Positions 11,189 to 23,216 are shown, counted from the first letter of the stretch. The stretch is DNA of 64,000 bases from Vicia villosa (GCF_029867415.1 NW_026706246.1:173254-237253), one strand, 5' to 3'. The notes: a model not told the origin generated them from the sequence alone. Translations and numbers: made by a program.

Positions 11189-13275
11189 TTACTTCTTCTT
11201 ATACTGCTTTATCTCCTTAATAACTCCATCAGTAAGTGAGTCAACATCATTGTTCTTGCCGAAAAACTTCACGAATCCCATGTCAGGTGCCATCAAGTAT
11301 CTGGAAAGAATTAACATGTTATCAGAAAAAAGCGTTCATTGTTCAACAAGAATCATCCTATGTAAGACCTATATAATCCCTCAAATGCAACAGCACATAG
11401 AATTTCCCATATGCAAAGACAAGAAAGCATATAATCAAAAAGACATGAAATCAATGGATTTAGTTTCAAATGGCTGAAATTCAAACAATTTCGTAGTTTG
11501 TAATTCAAGTGCATGCATAAGACCATAAAAAGTGAGATTCGCTTTATAGATGCGAAATAGTATACTATCATATATGAAGTAGAAATAAAATGGCATACAT
11601 GACTATGGAGTGATCAACAAGATAATCTGAGTCTTCCTCTGCTGTCTTCATGTAATAAACACGATATGCACGAGCAACACTTTTTATCTCATCTGTGCTA
11701 CCAGTTAGTCCAATCAGCTTTGGATGGAATTCTGAAAAATAAAAAATATTCCAATTATAATTCAGCAACAAATGCCCAACATGAGATATAATATAATAAG
11801 TTTAATTCAAGAAGTATGACATAATCACCTTTGACGTATTCAGCCACTTGTTCAACAGTATCCCTCTCAGGATCAACAGAGATAAAAACTGGCACAGTTT
11901 GAATTCCAGATTTCTCCTCTGTAACGAACCAAAAGAAACATGGTCATGATTACCATTGATCGACGTAATGAGAATTAATGCTAATATTTCAATGTGAAAC
12001 TCGGTTTGTGATACAGCAACATGTCACCAACAAACACTTACTTATTTTATCAACTGCAGCTGCTAACTTCTGTAGTTCCTCAGGACAGATATCTGGGCAG
12101 TGAGTAAATCCAAAATACATCAATGTCCATCTACCCAAGAAGTCTTTTTCAGTTACACGTTTTCCGTGATGGTTGGTGAGCTCAAATGGACCCCCAATCG
12201 CAGCTTTGCCCGCAGAAGGTCCCTGCTTAACTTCCTGTGAAGCATTATGTATTTCTACAGAAATAAAAGTTGAATCAAATATATGAAGAAAATGTACAAG
12301 AAACTTCAGAACGGTAATCAAATTGACACACCTAGTGGCATTTGATCTCGTCCAATCCCAACAATGATTCAACATACAAAGAGACTACAACAGTGTTAAG
12401 AGTCTCACATCGGACAATATATGGACTAAACATGTGTTAAGTGGGGAAAATCCTCACCCTACAAACCGGTTTTGTAGGGATGAGTTAAGCCCAACCACAT
12501 TTCTTAACAAACAAACGTACAATTAACACACAGAGACACCATTCTCAGATAACCCCCACATGCATATCCAGAAAATACTCGACTAACTCACCATAGTAAT
12601 CTACCTTCTATATGTCGTTTCTTTTCATTATCATAGTAATATACCAATCCAGCTCCGGTTAAAACCAGAAAAACTAAGCTCAACCAAGAAACCGGCTGCA
12701 ACACACAATACCAACAACAACAAAAATACTCATTATTAGTATAATTTGAACCTCATCTCATAAAAATTACATTGAAACAAAATGCTAAATAATTTTAGAT
12801 ACATACCGATCCACGAATGGATTTTCCAGCATCACTTTTCTGTTGCTGTTCTCCCCCAGATTCTTTTCCTTTACCAGAATCATCTTTTGATGAATTATTA
12901 TTATTATCAGCTGGTGGTTTATCTTGATTAGCAGTACCAGATAAAAATCTATGATACAGCATAAATGACCCATTACCATAACCTTGATTCCCGACCTAAA
13001 ATTTGAACAGAAAGGGAAATGTTATGAAAATTGAAACAAACCCAATTGAAATGAAAGAATAAATCAAGGGAATTATAACCAAAGTAGTGATTTTTATAAT
13101 CAGATTGCAGGTAAAAAGAGAAGTGAACCTGGCGAGGTTGCGTTGAGAGATGATGAGAGAGTGATGATGGTGAAAGAAGGGAGGAAGTGGGTGAGGGATT
13201 GCGAAGAAGGTGAGAGAAGAGAGAGCGAGAGGCGTAGCGAAAGTGGTTGGATTTGGTGGATATGAGGGACGCCAT
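11189..13275 (-). CDS. SCO1-family mitochondrial copper chaperone (HCC1-like)
   Basis: SCO1 proteins sit in the inner mitochondrial membrane and deliver copper to the CuA site of cytochrome c oxidase subunit 2. Seven coding exons splice with GT-AG borders: 13275-13129, 12995-12807, 12695-12605, 12254-12042, 11918-11829, 11731-11599 and 11300-11189. They total 975 nt, or 324 aa. The N-terminus is rich in Ser, Arg and His without acidic residues, like a mitochondrial presequence. Residues about 70-105 are a polar Asn/Asp/Lys linker. A membrane segment follows at about 116-133. The thioredoxin-like domain carries the copper motif CPDIC (Cys195, Cys199) and the conserved ligand His284 in a VDHS context. 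Both Cys and the His needed for function are present, so this is SCO1/HCC1-type and not HCC2, which lacks them. The ATG at 13275 opens the presequence. The intron between exons 3 and 4 carries a small LTR-like insertion (12394-12509). Confidence 0.92.
12394..12509. mobile_element. Small LTR-like (SMART/TRIM-like) insertion in HCC1 intron
   Basis: A 116-bp segment begins TGTTAAGAGTCTCACATCGG and ends TTCTTAACA, so it has TG...CA ends with 7-bp inverted termini. The flanks AACAG and AACAA match at 4 of 5 positions. It contains phrases common in legume dispersed repeats (CCTCACCCTACAAACCGG). It could be a solo LTR of a miniature retrotransposon. The family is not known to me. Confidence 0.45.
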
Positions 13276-13849
13276 GTGTTTGATGAAACTCTTGTATGAA
13301 TGTTTTGCAAAATCTTAATAATCTCAAATCAAATACGAGGGTTTTGTGATTGTAATGTGAAGACGTCAAGGTTTAAGGTCGATCACGGTTTCAACTTAAA
13401 GCTCCCAACCCAACAATTCATACTCAAATATGTTTTTCAAAAAAATAATTATCATATTACTATATGATGATTAAAATTAAATTGATGAAACAAAAAGATA
13501 TTTTGAGATATTTTTTTAATAAAAGGATTCGGGATAAATTTTCCTCTAAAATAAAATAATTTATATTAGTTACTTACGTATAAGGTGTAGAAGAGATGAA
13601 AAAGTGATAATGTGAGTGAGATTGATATAATATTTGAAATTGGTGTGTTTGATGCTTATAGAGGATGAATGGTTAAAATTGTTCATGTTGAACCTGACAC
13701 ATCGTGTGGATCATCGTCCGATCATATATGACAATGAAAGATAAGTTGGTGATTGAAATAACACGTTTCATACCTTGTGAGGCGTCACATATTCCCTTTT
13801 TGTTTTCCGCATATTTTTTTAATGAGTTTCATGATCGGGCCTCTCTCGT
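13276..13849. other. 5' flank of HCC1
   Basis: No TATA box is evident close to the ATG. The first 100 bp contain the likely 5'UTR. Beyond that the DNA is AT-rich and non-coding. Confidence 0.4.
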
Positions 13850-14743
13850 AAAAACCATTCTTCGGTCTTTGAGCTAATCTCGAATCTCCATGTTAACTTT
13901 ATAAAAATTAGCCCATTAGGATAAATGTGACCCCGTATTTTATGGTTTTGACGGAAGGTTTTATGCACTAAAAACATGACTATTCCTTTTAAGTATTTGA
14001 GCTTACCGATGGAAGTCAGTATTTATTTTGAATCCACTTTGGAGCCTTTGACCAATCCTATTTTCTGATGGTTTATTTTATGGAGTCATAAGTTTGTTAG
14101 AATGGTTGGGAGAGTGGTCCTAATTAACTTAGTCCTTAATTTAATCCATACCTTCTACACATCGTTTAAGAAAATGTTGATCAAGGTTTGGAAGAAAATA
14201 ATAGAGGAGGTTTCTTTGGTGCGAAATTAAAGGTCCCAAAATCTATTGAGTATGTGGTCCGATGTCTGCAAACCTAAAAGTAGAGGAAGGTTAGGTGTTT
14301 GTAATATCCACGTAGTAAATTTCACTTTGCTAAGTAAATGTTAGTGAAGATTGATCTTGGCTGCCACTAGTTTAAGGAGAAATGTCCTTTCCCTTAGATA
14401 TAGGTCTCAGGTTATCACCTCTAACCTCTGTTATAGGGGAAATGTTCAAAGGTTTTAGATATACTTATATTCTATGGAAGAAAATTCCCTCTTAGGCTCA
14501 TATTTTGATACCACAATCAACTGGTATGTGAAAGGTATGTATATGAATGTGGATAATAACTTTCTCACATCTATTCGAGATAACCCTTGGACGAGGCTAA
14601 CCTCTTCCTGAGGTTTTTTCAAAATCCTCCAGATCTTTGTTCAGAGGGAGTAAGGGGTATGAGTTTAAGATTTCAAATGGAGAAGGTGACTCTTTGTTTA
14701 GAAGCATGAGTTAACGAGTAATCTCATCAGATAATTCAGAGTA

Positions 14744-14746
<3 letters not shown>

Positions 14747-14779
<33 letters not shown>
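14747..14779. repeat. (CT)n microsatellite
   Basis: About 16 uninterrupted CT units inside the LINE relic. Confidence 0.95.
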
Positions 14780-14783
<4 letters not shown>

Positions 14784-15187
14784 TATTCAGAATGCTCTCT
14801 GTGTGTGTGGAATTTATTGGTGATAGTATCATGGTAAAAATGATGCTTACTAAGTTAAATCGTCATAGGTATCTCTTATTCTAAACTTCAAGCTAAAATC
14901 CAAACAAATGAAGTTGGCTTTATTATGCCTCTAATTTTGAATAGTTGGGATTTCGTCTAAAGTGATAATTTTCTTTTAGAAGTTTCTTTTTGTGTTAGTG
15001 GGCCCATGTGGAATCTTTTTTTTTTTTGCGTTTTTTCATGATTTTCAAGAGTCTAATTTCAATCTTTTTGTTGCCTATGAGGTGAGAACTAGCTTGTGGT
15101 ATAAGATTCTTAGGTGGATAGAGTGAGAATTGATAATTCTCATAAAAATTTCTTTATTGTTTGAGATGCTTAAATGATTAAAGGATG

Positions 15188-15836
15188 GGATCTGGATTCT
15201 CTAACGTTCACGCGGGAACGTTAGAGTGACGACTTTCACTCATTTTCTACCATGGGATAAATCGCCTCGTTAAAATACTGCCACATGACCAATTTCATCA
15301 ACAAAGAAATTGGAAATAGAAAAGTAACGACAAAAACACAACTCAGAAATTCTTTAACCATCATCATCTTGCCACTATGGTCAACTTGCCTCTGCCTTTT
15401 AAACTGAAGAGGAAGATGAAGAAGTGTTTTTAGAAAGAAAGATAAAGGTGAAGCATAGATGAAAAAGAAGTAAAAATAGAGAAAATGTTCTTATTTCGTA
15501 TTCCGCTCAAAATTAGGATTTACTTCCATTCTTATTTAGTATTTTATGGTAAATTAGGTTTTGCTTTCATTTTGTCTTGATGAATGTTGACAGTAGCAGC
15601 AACGGCGATCAACAATGGCAACATGACGACGAAGGGGGACACGAGGCAGAATGAAAAAAAAGAAACAAGCTTTTAGAGAAAACTTCAATGAATTTTGTTC
15701 TTTTATTGGGCTTTGATTTTCTTGATTGGAAAAGTTGACTACGTTGCAGTATTATTATAGTCCGATTTATCACACAGTGCAAAATGGATGAAAGTCACTC
15801 TAACGTTCCCGTGTGAACGTTAGAGAATCTGTATCC
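15188..15836. mobile_element. Mutator-like non-autonomous element nested in the LINE relic
   Basis: It is 649 bp long. The left end starts GGATCTGGATTCTCTAACG and the right end is the inverse of GGATACAGATTCTCTAACG. The TIR similarity continues for about 90 bp (through GATAAATCG). Direct repeats TTAAAGGATG (15178-15187) and TTAAGGGATG (15837-15846) flank it, which fits the 9-10 bp duplication of MULEs. Each TIR contains its own palindrome, CTAACGTTC...GGAACGTTAG. The interior has no transposase. Host LINE sequence resumes on both sides. Confidence 0.8.
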
Positions 15837-16170
15837 TTAAGGGATGGGTTTAAGATTAAGGTTGAATTCCTTAATTTGGCACTCTATGGTGTGGTCTATT
15901 TAGAAATTACTAATTCATGAAAAAATTAGTAGATTCTATTTTTGCAAGTGGTATCTTAGTAAGATTTCTTGTTACTCCTACACTTTTTATGAGCAATTAG
16001 CAAAATTTATTCCCTGCCACCGATATAGGCTTCAAGGATTTCTTTTTCAAACTCGAAGAGGTTTTATGGTGGCTGGAGAATTTGTGTTGTTTTCTCAAAT
16101 GATGTGAACCGCCAGTATCCAGTTTCGATTAGGGATTGGGATCATTCTTTCTTTTCTCTGATGTATTCAA

Positions 16171-16793
16171 GCTTGTGTGATTCTTCTACTTATTATTATT
16201 GAGGTTTTATTGTGTGGCTGTTTTGTTTTCTTTTCTTGAATCGCAGAACACCTTTGGTGTCTTATATCCAATCAAACAACCAACTCAAACATTCTTGTAT
16301 ATTTCAGGACCACTAGACCAAACAACACACTCACCATAAAATTAGTTACACCATACTTGTAAATTTTACACAAACATTCAATCACACTTCACCATCTTAT
16401 CCCATCATATTATTTCTTCAAACGTGTTCTACAATAATAAGATGGTGAAATATAAATAAACGTCCAGAAAAGCTTAACTTTACATTGTTAATCTATAGTT
16501 ATTAAACTTCAAAAAATGACACTGTTTAAATTTATATATCGATGTGCAAACAACCTTCAATAGTTTCAAATAGAATCGGAATGATATGCTGTAACACAGC
16601 ATCATAAACTTTAATTAGCATTCTATTCTTGTTTTTGGTTCAGCAAACAAGCTGGAAGAAGCCATTACATACCATGTGAAACAAACCAAAAATCAAACTG
16701 CCAAAACAAATTTACATACTTTCCACCAGCAACTTTGATATATAGAATCTCCAGGCATTATTACCCTTCACCAACGCAGCAAGAATGATAGAA
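16171..16793. other. LINE tail and 3' flank of the 71-aa gene
   Basis: Non-coding. It contains the likely 3'UTR of the gene at 16794-18621. Confidence 0.4.
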
Positions 16794-18621
16794 TCACCGG
16801 TTCTTGAAAGAATCCATTTTTTGGGGAAGGTCCTTAAGCTGCTCAGCAAGTTCTTGTCGCTTCTGAATAGCTGCCACAATAACAAGACGGTCAAACTGAC
16901 TTGTTCACATGATCAATATATAAGGAAATCATTTGCTACTACTACCTTTCTTTGAAATATCTTCGATATTCTTTGATGTCCTCACAGCAAACCTCTGAAA
17001 TGCAGGACTGCAAAACCACAGTGAAATGTTAACATGAGAAACATGATGGAAAGCAAACAAGAACTATGCAGTAACTACATAAAATGAATTTCTCTTAACT
17101 ACTTGGATGATTAAAAAAGCAAGTAAACCTGGCCTATGAACACCTTAAATGCCATTAGTATAAACAATAAGTCTCACCGGTCAAACGGAATTCTAATCCA
17201 ATCCAGTTTTGCATGATTCTGTGTATGTTTGGATAAATATTTGTCAAATATGATTCTAAATTAACTTGATTTCGTTAAAGAGTAAAAGTTGAATTTGAAG
17301 CAAAATGACTTTCGTCTAAATGTATTTGCTCTAAAATCAAACTTGATGTAAAACTTGGTTTAATTTTTTAATCATGTGAAATCATATGTAAAGTTACCAT
17401 TTTTAGGAAAAAGAGAAGGTTGAAGACAAACTTAATTTAGGCATATTAACACATAACATGTCTTCTTTAACAAAAACATGTTTCTCCCATGTAAAAGAAA
17501 GTTGAGGAAACTGAGACAATCCCTCCACGGGTTAGGAAAGCTGGAAAAGATCCCTCATCACACCAGAAAAAACAGTCTGCTGGAAAGTGGTTGATATACA
17601 GTGATTTCAGATAAAGCTTTCGGAATATTAAATTGTATTTCAATTAATATAATAAGCAATATGAACAATAATTACTTCCAACTTAAATTACACAACTATA
17701 TATTGTTTTATGCTTAATATATCGTTAGTTCAACTATTATAACATAGTATTCAAGAGCACTTTAAATATGAAATGCAACAGTGTCAAGTGTTGAGTACAT
17801 TAATTAGAGTCCGGAGCTTATTTATAACTTTCAGAAGAGTAGCAAGAAGAGAAGCCGGAGAATTGGAGACAAAGATACTTAAATCCTAACTCGGAGATGA
17901 AAATTGGAGAACATGCATCTCATGTTTTTGGTACCTTTGGCATGCATTTCAATCATTAATACAAGCTAAAATTTTGATGCAATTTTGAAAAGCTATATAT
18001 CTTAGCTTCACTCTAAATGTATGGCTACATACTTTTTAATATGGAAACAAACGGAGACTTAGATTTGCAAAGTTGGTTATGCAAAGAGGGAGTGCGGAAA
18101 ATCACCAGCCTCGGCTAGAAGCAAGACCTACGAGAAGTGGTTGGGGGTTGATTCAACACGCGATCAAAAGAACGAACATGTTTATTTTCTTTATGTGAAA
18201 AGTGTGAGGAAGAAGATTATGGCATCAAACCCTATACAACAACAACCACCACCAAGCCTTATCCACTACGTGGGATTGGCTACATGAATCAAATCACGCC
18301 ATAATGTTCTATCCAACTAATTAATCCCGAGATCTTTTTTAATAGTTTCTCTGATAGTTTTTTTAATGAAAGAGGTTCCCAAATATCGGCACAGACAAAA
18401 CAGAAAATCTCAAATCCACAAAAATATAAGAAATTTTCGTCTCTCTACATGTTTCTCTAATGATCAGAAGAACCCTACAACCTCAACAATCATATGCATA
18501 AATCAAAAACTAAAATTTCAAAATTAAAAAAAAAAAAAAATCACCTGTTGGCAAGACCATTGACAACCACTTCATTCACGAAGTAAGAGATAACTCTATG
18601 CATAAAATTGCCGCCAGCCAT
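16794..18621 (-). CDS. 71-aa small mitochondrial-type protein, possible complex I subunit
   Basis: Three coding exons at 18621-18545, 17007-16946 and 16870-16794 splice with GT-AG borders to 216 nt, or 71 aa plus stop. The protein begins MAGGNFMHRVISYFVNEVVV and continues NGLANSPAFQRFAVRTSKN. Its C-terminal half is Lys/Glu/Gln-rich, likely helical, and ends DSFKNR. I recall a conserved plant protein of this size and start that has been listed with mitochondrial complex I (NDUA3/B9-like). That link is from memory and uncertain. An acceptor just upstream of the ATG (about 18644) and a donor near 18866 (CAAG/GTTTGC) imply a 5'UTR intron, a common plant arrangement. Intron 1 is large, about 1.5 kb, and holds a dispersed-repeat fragment near 18230-18310. 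Gene structure is firm; function is tentative. Confidence 0.8.
18230..18310. repeat. Dispersed repeat fragment in intron 1
   Basis: The phrase CCTTATCCACTACGTGGGAT followed by TGGCTACATGAATCA matches a phrase that I recognise as recurring around plant genes. It may be a SINE- or transposon-derived remnant. No ends could be defined. Confidence 0.35.
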
Positions 18622-18866
18622 GTTTTTCCTCAACGTCAAAACTGCATAACATTCAAAAATAAAATAAACAGTAAAAACCCTTAAATTTTCATGTCAAAAA
18701 TTCAAAATTTTCACTGATTCGTCCAAAACCCTAGAATTATCCACCTCTAATTATCTCGTCCTACGTTCTTTCAGGGTAAAACGATAAAAAATCAAGGGTT
18801 TTTCGGTAACGAAAATCAGCTGATGATAAATGAGAAGAAAATTTCGAAATGATGTAAATTGCAAAC

Positions 18867-18977
18867 CTTGATGGAATAAAGGGATTGATCGGAGGATTGT
18901 GATGTTATGGAAGATTGGAGATGTTCCTCGAAATCGCATTCAATTGCGAGACTCTAGCGTTGAGTTTCGTTTATATA
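18867..18977 (-). promoter_or_regulatory. TATA box and 5'UTR exon of the 71-aa gene
   Basis: On the minus strand TATATAA lies at 18977-18971. An untranslated exon of about 80 bp follows and ends at a GT donor near 18866. Spacing fits a core promoter. The transcription start itself is inferred. Confidence 0.55.
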
Positions 18978-19164
18978 CGGGAAAGACGAAGACACGTGCA
19001 GGGTTTTTTAGCGGGATAAAACTGTAATTTCACAATTGTTTAGGTTGTCTTTGATTGAGATTATAATTTTTTTTATGACTCCACCATTTTATTCATCTTA
19101 ATCTGAATGTATGTTACTCAATAAGTACCCGCCCGAATAGTGTTGGAGGAAGGAGAAGCCAAAA

Positions 19165-19350
19165 TGTGGCTCGAGTAACGAAAATATTGGTGAGAATTTA
19201 AAGTAGGATTCCTACGCAAGGTTCGTCTATGTAGGGTAAGTCAGAGCCTAAGATCAAGTCAAAAGGTGTGGTCAATGGACAACAAGTTAATATTCTTGTA
19301 CTGTCAATTGTTGGTACGGAGGGACGAAGGAGGCTAGGTTACCCGATCAA
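19165..19350 (+). pseudogene. Plastid-type 23S rRNA fragment (NUPT)
   Basis: Plus-strand sequence follows organellar large-subunit rRNA. It starts with GTAACGAAAATATTGGTGAGAA, then GGGTAAGTCAGAGCCTAAGA, GTCAATGGACAACA and TTAATATTCTTGTACTG, and ends with GGAGGCTAGGTTA. The last phrases match the plastid 23S pattern best. Many differences from the functional sequence are C-to-T or G-to-A at former CpG sites, as expected for old methylated nuclear copies. It is a fragment and not a functional rRNA gene. Confidence 0.75.
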
Positions 19351-19662
19351 CACTTCGCTTCAGAGGTGTGAAACAGTGTAAAATCAAATCACCCAAAAAG
19401 CCTTTGACCTCTCCCTGAATATAAGCACTCCTTGAATAGGATAATAAGCTAGCTTCTGGACTTGGTGTAACTTCACCGTCGAGAAACAAATAATAACTGC
19501 GTGCAATACTACCTATTTGACGAGATGTAATTTGCTTCTTTCCTTTACTTTATTGGGGTGTGAAGTAGTGTAAAACCTAATTACCCAAGAAGCATTAGCT
19601 CTCCCTGAAAAGGAGGTGATCCAGTCGCACCTTCCAGTACGTCTACCTTGTGACTAATATTT
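19350..19662 (-). pseudogene. Plastid 16S 3' end and 16S-trnI spacer fragment (NUPT), inverted
   Basis: The reverse strand of 19611-19660 is the 3' end of a bacterial/plastid 16S rRNA, including the anti-Shine-Dalgarno tail GGATCACCTCCTTTTC. Continuing leftward is the plastid 16S-trnI spacer (CAGGGAGAGCTAATGCTTC, then TTACACTACTTCACACC). A second diverged copy of that spacer segment lies at 19368-19422. The phrase TTCTCGACGGTGAAGTTACA (about 19471-19490) also fits the spacer. It is opposite in orientation to the neighbouring 23S piece. Confidence 0.75.
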
Positions 19663-19719
19663 AAAGGGTTGCTCTTTCCACCCTTATGTGTTCTCCTCCA
19701 TTACTTTAAAAAGTCTCAA

Positions 19720-20360
19720 ATTCTTAGCGTCCGAAGATATATCTCCGGACACATATTTTTTACACACATTTAAGCTCAAATTGTTGAACCATCCTTATTT
19801 TACAAAAAAATGGGTCTGTTCGGAAATATATTTCCAGACACTATCCGGAGATGCATCTAGAGGTTCAACTTAAACAGTTGCAGATTTGTTACCTGAATAT
19901 TTGTGTGTATTGAGTGAAATGCTAACTCTACAGATATAATGTTAATTGAAATTTACAAGCCTTAAAGACATGCAGTTTTCACTTAAACGTTAGGACACAA
20001 CTAGCATTGTAGAACATATAACTTGGACAATATGCAATTACAGGCAAATCACAACAAGATTTTGCAGTCATTTTAAATGAGACAACATCCCATATGCAGA
20101 CATAATGTAATCTTTTTATCATTGACAAAGACCTCATAAAATGCACATGATTTATAATCAATGATGAAAAGAAAGAAAGTTTATCTGAAAATAAAATAAT
20201 ACCTCTGTAGTGCGTATAAAGACATTTAAAGCAATCTGTGTGTGTTGAATGTATCTGGAGATGCATTTATGAGTAAATTTTTCAGCCAGAGGGGTGGATC
20301 TTAGAATAACGCATTCTAGTGTAATTTTAAATGCGTTCAGAGATGCATCTCTGAACATAT
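19720..20360. repeat. Region with recurring GATGCATC/GATATATC palindromes
   Basis: Near-palindromic phrases recur: GAAGATATATCTCCGGACA (about 19731), GGAAATATATTTCCAGACA (19818), CCGGAGATGCATCTAGAG (19845), TCTGGAGATGCATTTATGAG (20254) and CAGAGATGCATCTCTGAACA (20338). They share an (N)GGA-GATGCATC-TCC pattern. They look like termini or subterminal repeats of one or more small elements. I could not fix boundaries. Confidence 0.5.
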
Positions 20361-20879
20361 GAAAGATATTTTTGGATTTTCAAGAGTGTGGAATGTACAT
20401 ATAAGGGTGGAAAGAGAAACCCTAAATATTTTAGTCCAAATGAAAAATAAAAAGTCTCTTGCTTTGAAGACTCCATCCAGTATTAAAAGTATTAAAGGAG
20501 ATATATTAATGATTTTGTGTTTTTTTCAGAAATGGTTGAGACCTATTTATGTCTAGAATTCTAACTATTTAAGTGTAATATTGATGTCTTATTGAATCAA
20601 TGAAAATTTTAAAATTTTATTTTATTTTTTTTCCTTTACAACCTTGATCATTATCTTAGCCCTAATAATAAACTATCATTGGTGCTCTCATTCTTTGATT
20701 CAATTCCTCCCAAACCTACAAATTCAATCTTGCTCATATACACATTGATGATGCAATCAACCACACTTATCATAAGATTGATGAGAGATTTCAAGTTCCT
20801 AATCAAAATTTGGAACAAAAATAGAGGAATATCCATACTAGAATGAATAGTTAGCAACAAACTCTGGATTCTCGACATG

Positions 20880-21760
20880 AACTTGTTACGACTCTCCTCA
20901 CAAAACTGATGGTTCAAAGTGGAATACAACAATCCACTATTACTCACATAGTAACAACATCTTCTTCGAGTATATCTCCCACCTCTCCATTTCCCCTAGT
21001 TATGGACCTGTTATTACACTTATTGTTTCACCCACTAACTCTATATTTACTCATGTTAGCCACCCTTACCCACACAACTACACACTCTAATAATCCTACT
21101 TACCCTAATTTTACTGCTACGTTGGAAAACACAAAAACACAACCACCACCACCACTCTCATTCCTTCCCAAATCTTTATGGGATTCACCTACATCAATCT
21201 TCCAAATGTCTAAGCACGTCAATTTATATTATTCTCACTTCCCATCAATATCCTTCACCATAAATTCCTCAACATACTCAACAACCCCCATGTACAACTC
21301 TAAAATTGGAACTTGTTGTGTTTAATGGCTGAGACCCTTTAGAATGGTTATTTTAAGCATAATATTTTTCTTCAATTTTTTATCAATTGCTCTTGAAAAT
21401 CAAATATCATAGGTTATTTTTTATATGAAGGGTGAAGCTTTATGTTGGTTTAAATGGATGCACTATAATCATTTGCTATTAGATTGGTTTTCCATTACAA
21501 AAGCTTTAGAATTATAATTTGACCCATCAATTTAAGCTAATCATAGAGCACAATTAATTAAGTTGAAACAAACGAGTTACGTTGCTAAATTTGAAAAGTT
21601 GGGAAATCAAGTTGTAGAATGCCTCAAGAAGCCTTTTTTAATTGTTTTATTTATGCTCTAGCACCTAAAATTATAAATTAAATGGACATTCCCAGACCTT
21701 TCTCAATTCCTCAAGCAATTAACTTTGCAAAACTCATTGAAGTCAAAATTAAAGATGTCA
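20880..21760 (+). pseudogene. Ty3-gypsy gag relic
   Basis: Plus strand. A frame at 20909-21325 is rich in Thr, Ser and Pro. After shifts and stops, a capsid-like block follows at about 21425-21720: GEALCWFKWMHYNH, then AQLIKLKQT, YVAKFEKLGNQVVE and a PxxISQAI-like tail. This is the usual order in gag of gypsy elements with the retrotransposon-gag domain. No protease or RT follows in the window, so only the 5' part survives. Confidence 0.6.
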
Positions 21761-23216
21761 AGCTCAAATTTCAAAAACTCTTCTCTACCTCTTTCAACCA
21801 CACAAACCCTAGCTTCCAAATCCCACTTATTGCAAAATCCCAAAACATATCTTTGCCATAACATATTCCTAACAATAAACCACATCCACATCCCAACCAC
21901 CTAAACTTTATGACTCAAAAGTATCAGACACATTTACGATAATTGGAGCAGAACAACTAGTAACTGAAAGGTTTAAGTATGAACTAGTGGAGGTTTCTAT
22001 TCTAACAAAGAGAGAGGAACCACTGCTCCTAAAATCACTAGACAAGCTTATAGGGTGATAATTTATATGAGTCATAGCGATAATAAAGTCTGGAAATGAG
22101 AAAATGAGCTTAATAAAGTCTGGAAATGGTAATGAGAAAATGGTGCCCGTAGAGGACGAGAGCAAGTGAAAAAAATAAATGTTAAATGCAAAGTGAAAAA
22201 CGCTTCTTTTCAAAAGAAAGAAAACGCTAAGGCTAAGGGATTATGGAAATGAAGAAAATCTTCTCTCATAAAAGAGGAAGTTGACTTTTAAGAGTGCCAA
22301 AAAATTCACCCAAAGAAATAGGAAACCCTTATATAAAGAAAATTCACTCAAAGAGAATGTAAAGTTAAAAATTAATGGTCAGATTTCACCTCGAAAATAT
22401 AAACGAATTGAAGTGCACTCGAATGCCTTAGAGAAGATCACCAAACCTTAACCTACGAGCCTAAGGCTACATGCTTGAAAATCGACGAAACGTCTCAATG
22501 ATGAGAAATGTATATAACGCGCATGTTCCCCATTACTGTTGCAACTGCCTCATGACCTTATCGCTTTTCCTCGTGGACGACTTTGAAGATATAAGACCTA
22601 CCTTGAATTCAAAAGACTTCATGGCTGATGAAACATTTGACAAGTCTTGAAGGCAACTGTTTTGGGCCGTCAAAGGGCCAATACGGGCGACACCTAAGTG
22701 TTAAGTCTAACAGTGCAAAGTTCATTAAAATTATCCATCGTATATAATTGACACACGTGAGACGCAAGATACACTTTGTGATACCATACTTTAATTTCTC
22801 TCATTTTGGACTATATGTACCTAACTTGGGGGTTTAAATGCTAACCTTGAAAGTCCACTTCGCACTGTCGTATGAGAGACCCATACCACCGCTTAAGAGT
22901 CTGTCATCACCAATCAATCACAATTCTGATTCTAGTATGAAACCGAAGATATAGTTGAGAAATGGAAGATCCATACCACCGCTATCGTTGCTGCCGCCGT
23001 TCGTCTGAAGTGGCTCGATTAGTCGAATCGGGCTTGGCTAATCCATTGGTACCCGGAATGGAAATTTTAATTAATTGATATAAATTTTTTAAATGTGTTG
23101 TTTTAAATGTTGCATTATTTGTGTTTGACCGAACCTCCCATGTTTTCCTTATTAACCAAGGCCACTTCCACTCCTCTCTCCCATTTTTCTCTCTATCTGG
23201 GTTCAGAGTTCCTCTC
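21761..23216. other. Intergenic DNA, no gene supported
   Basis: It includes a short direct repeat of AATAAAGTCTGGAAATG(A/G) near 22082-22130. It may contain LTR-like remnants, but no ends were seen. Confidence 0.4.

Larger units (their letters stand above)
13850..16170 (+). pseudogene. Decayed L1-type LINE ORF2 C-terminal region
   Basis: Plus-strand frames broken by many stops resemble the end of a plant LINE reverse transcriptase and its zf-RVT tail. FKYLSLPME lies near 13998, followed by a GRVVLINLVLN-type motif (14115-14145), VWKKIIEE, then CKPKSRGRLGVCN (14270-14305), in the order expected for L1 ORF2. Further on, short pieces such as FYFCKWYL and FIPCHRYRLQGF continue the frame after a nested insertion at 15188-15836. 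The element is inactive and has no intact frame. Confidence 0.65.

Noticed and set aside
17205..17420. Possible hairpin element in intron 2 of the 71-aa gene
   Set aside because: Phrases such as TGATTCTAAATTAAC look MITE-like, but I could not pair the two ends well enough to call it.
19165..19662. Functional rRNA genes
   Set aside because: The pieces are short, diverged and in conflicting orientations. They are organelle-derived insertions.
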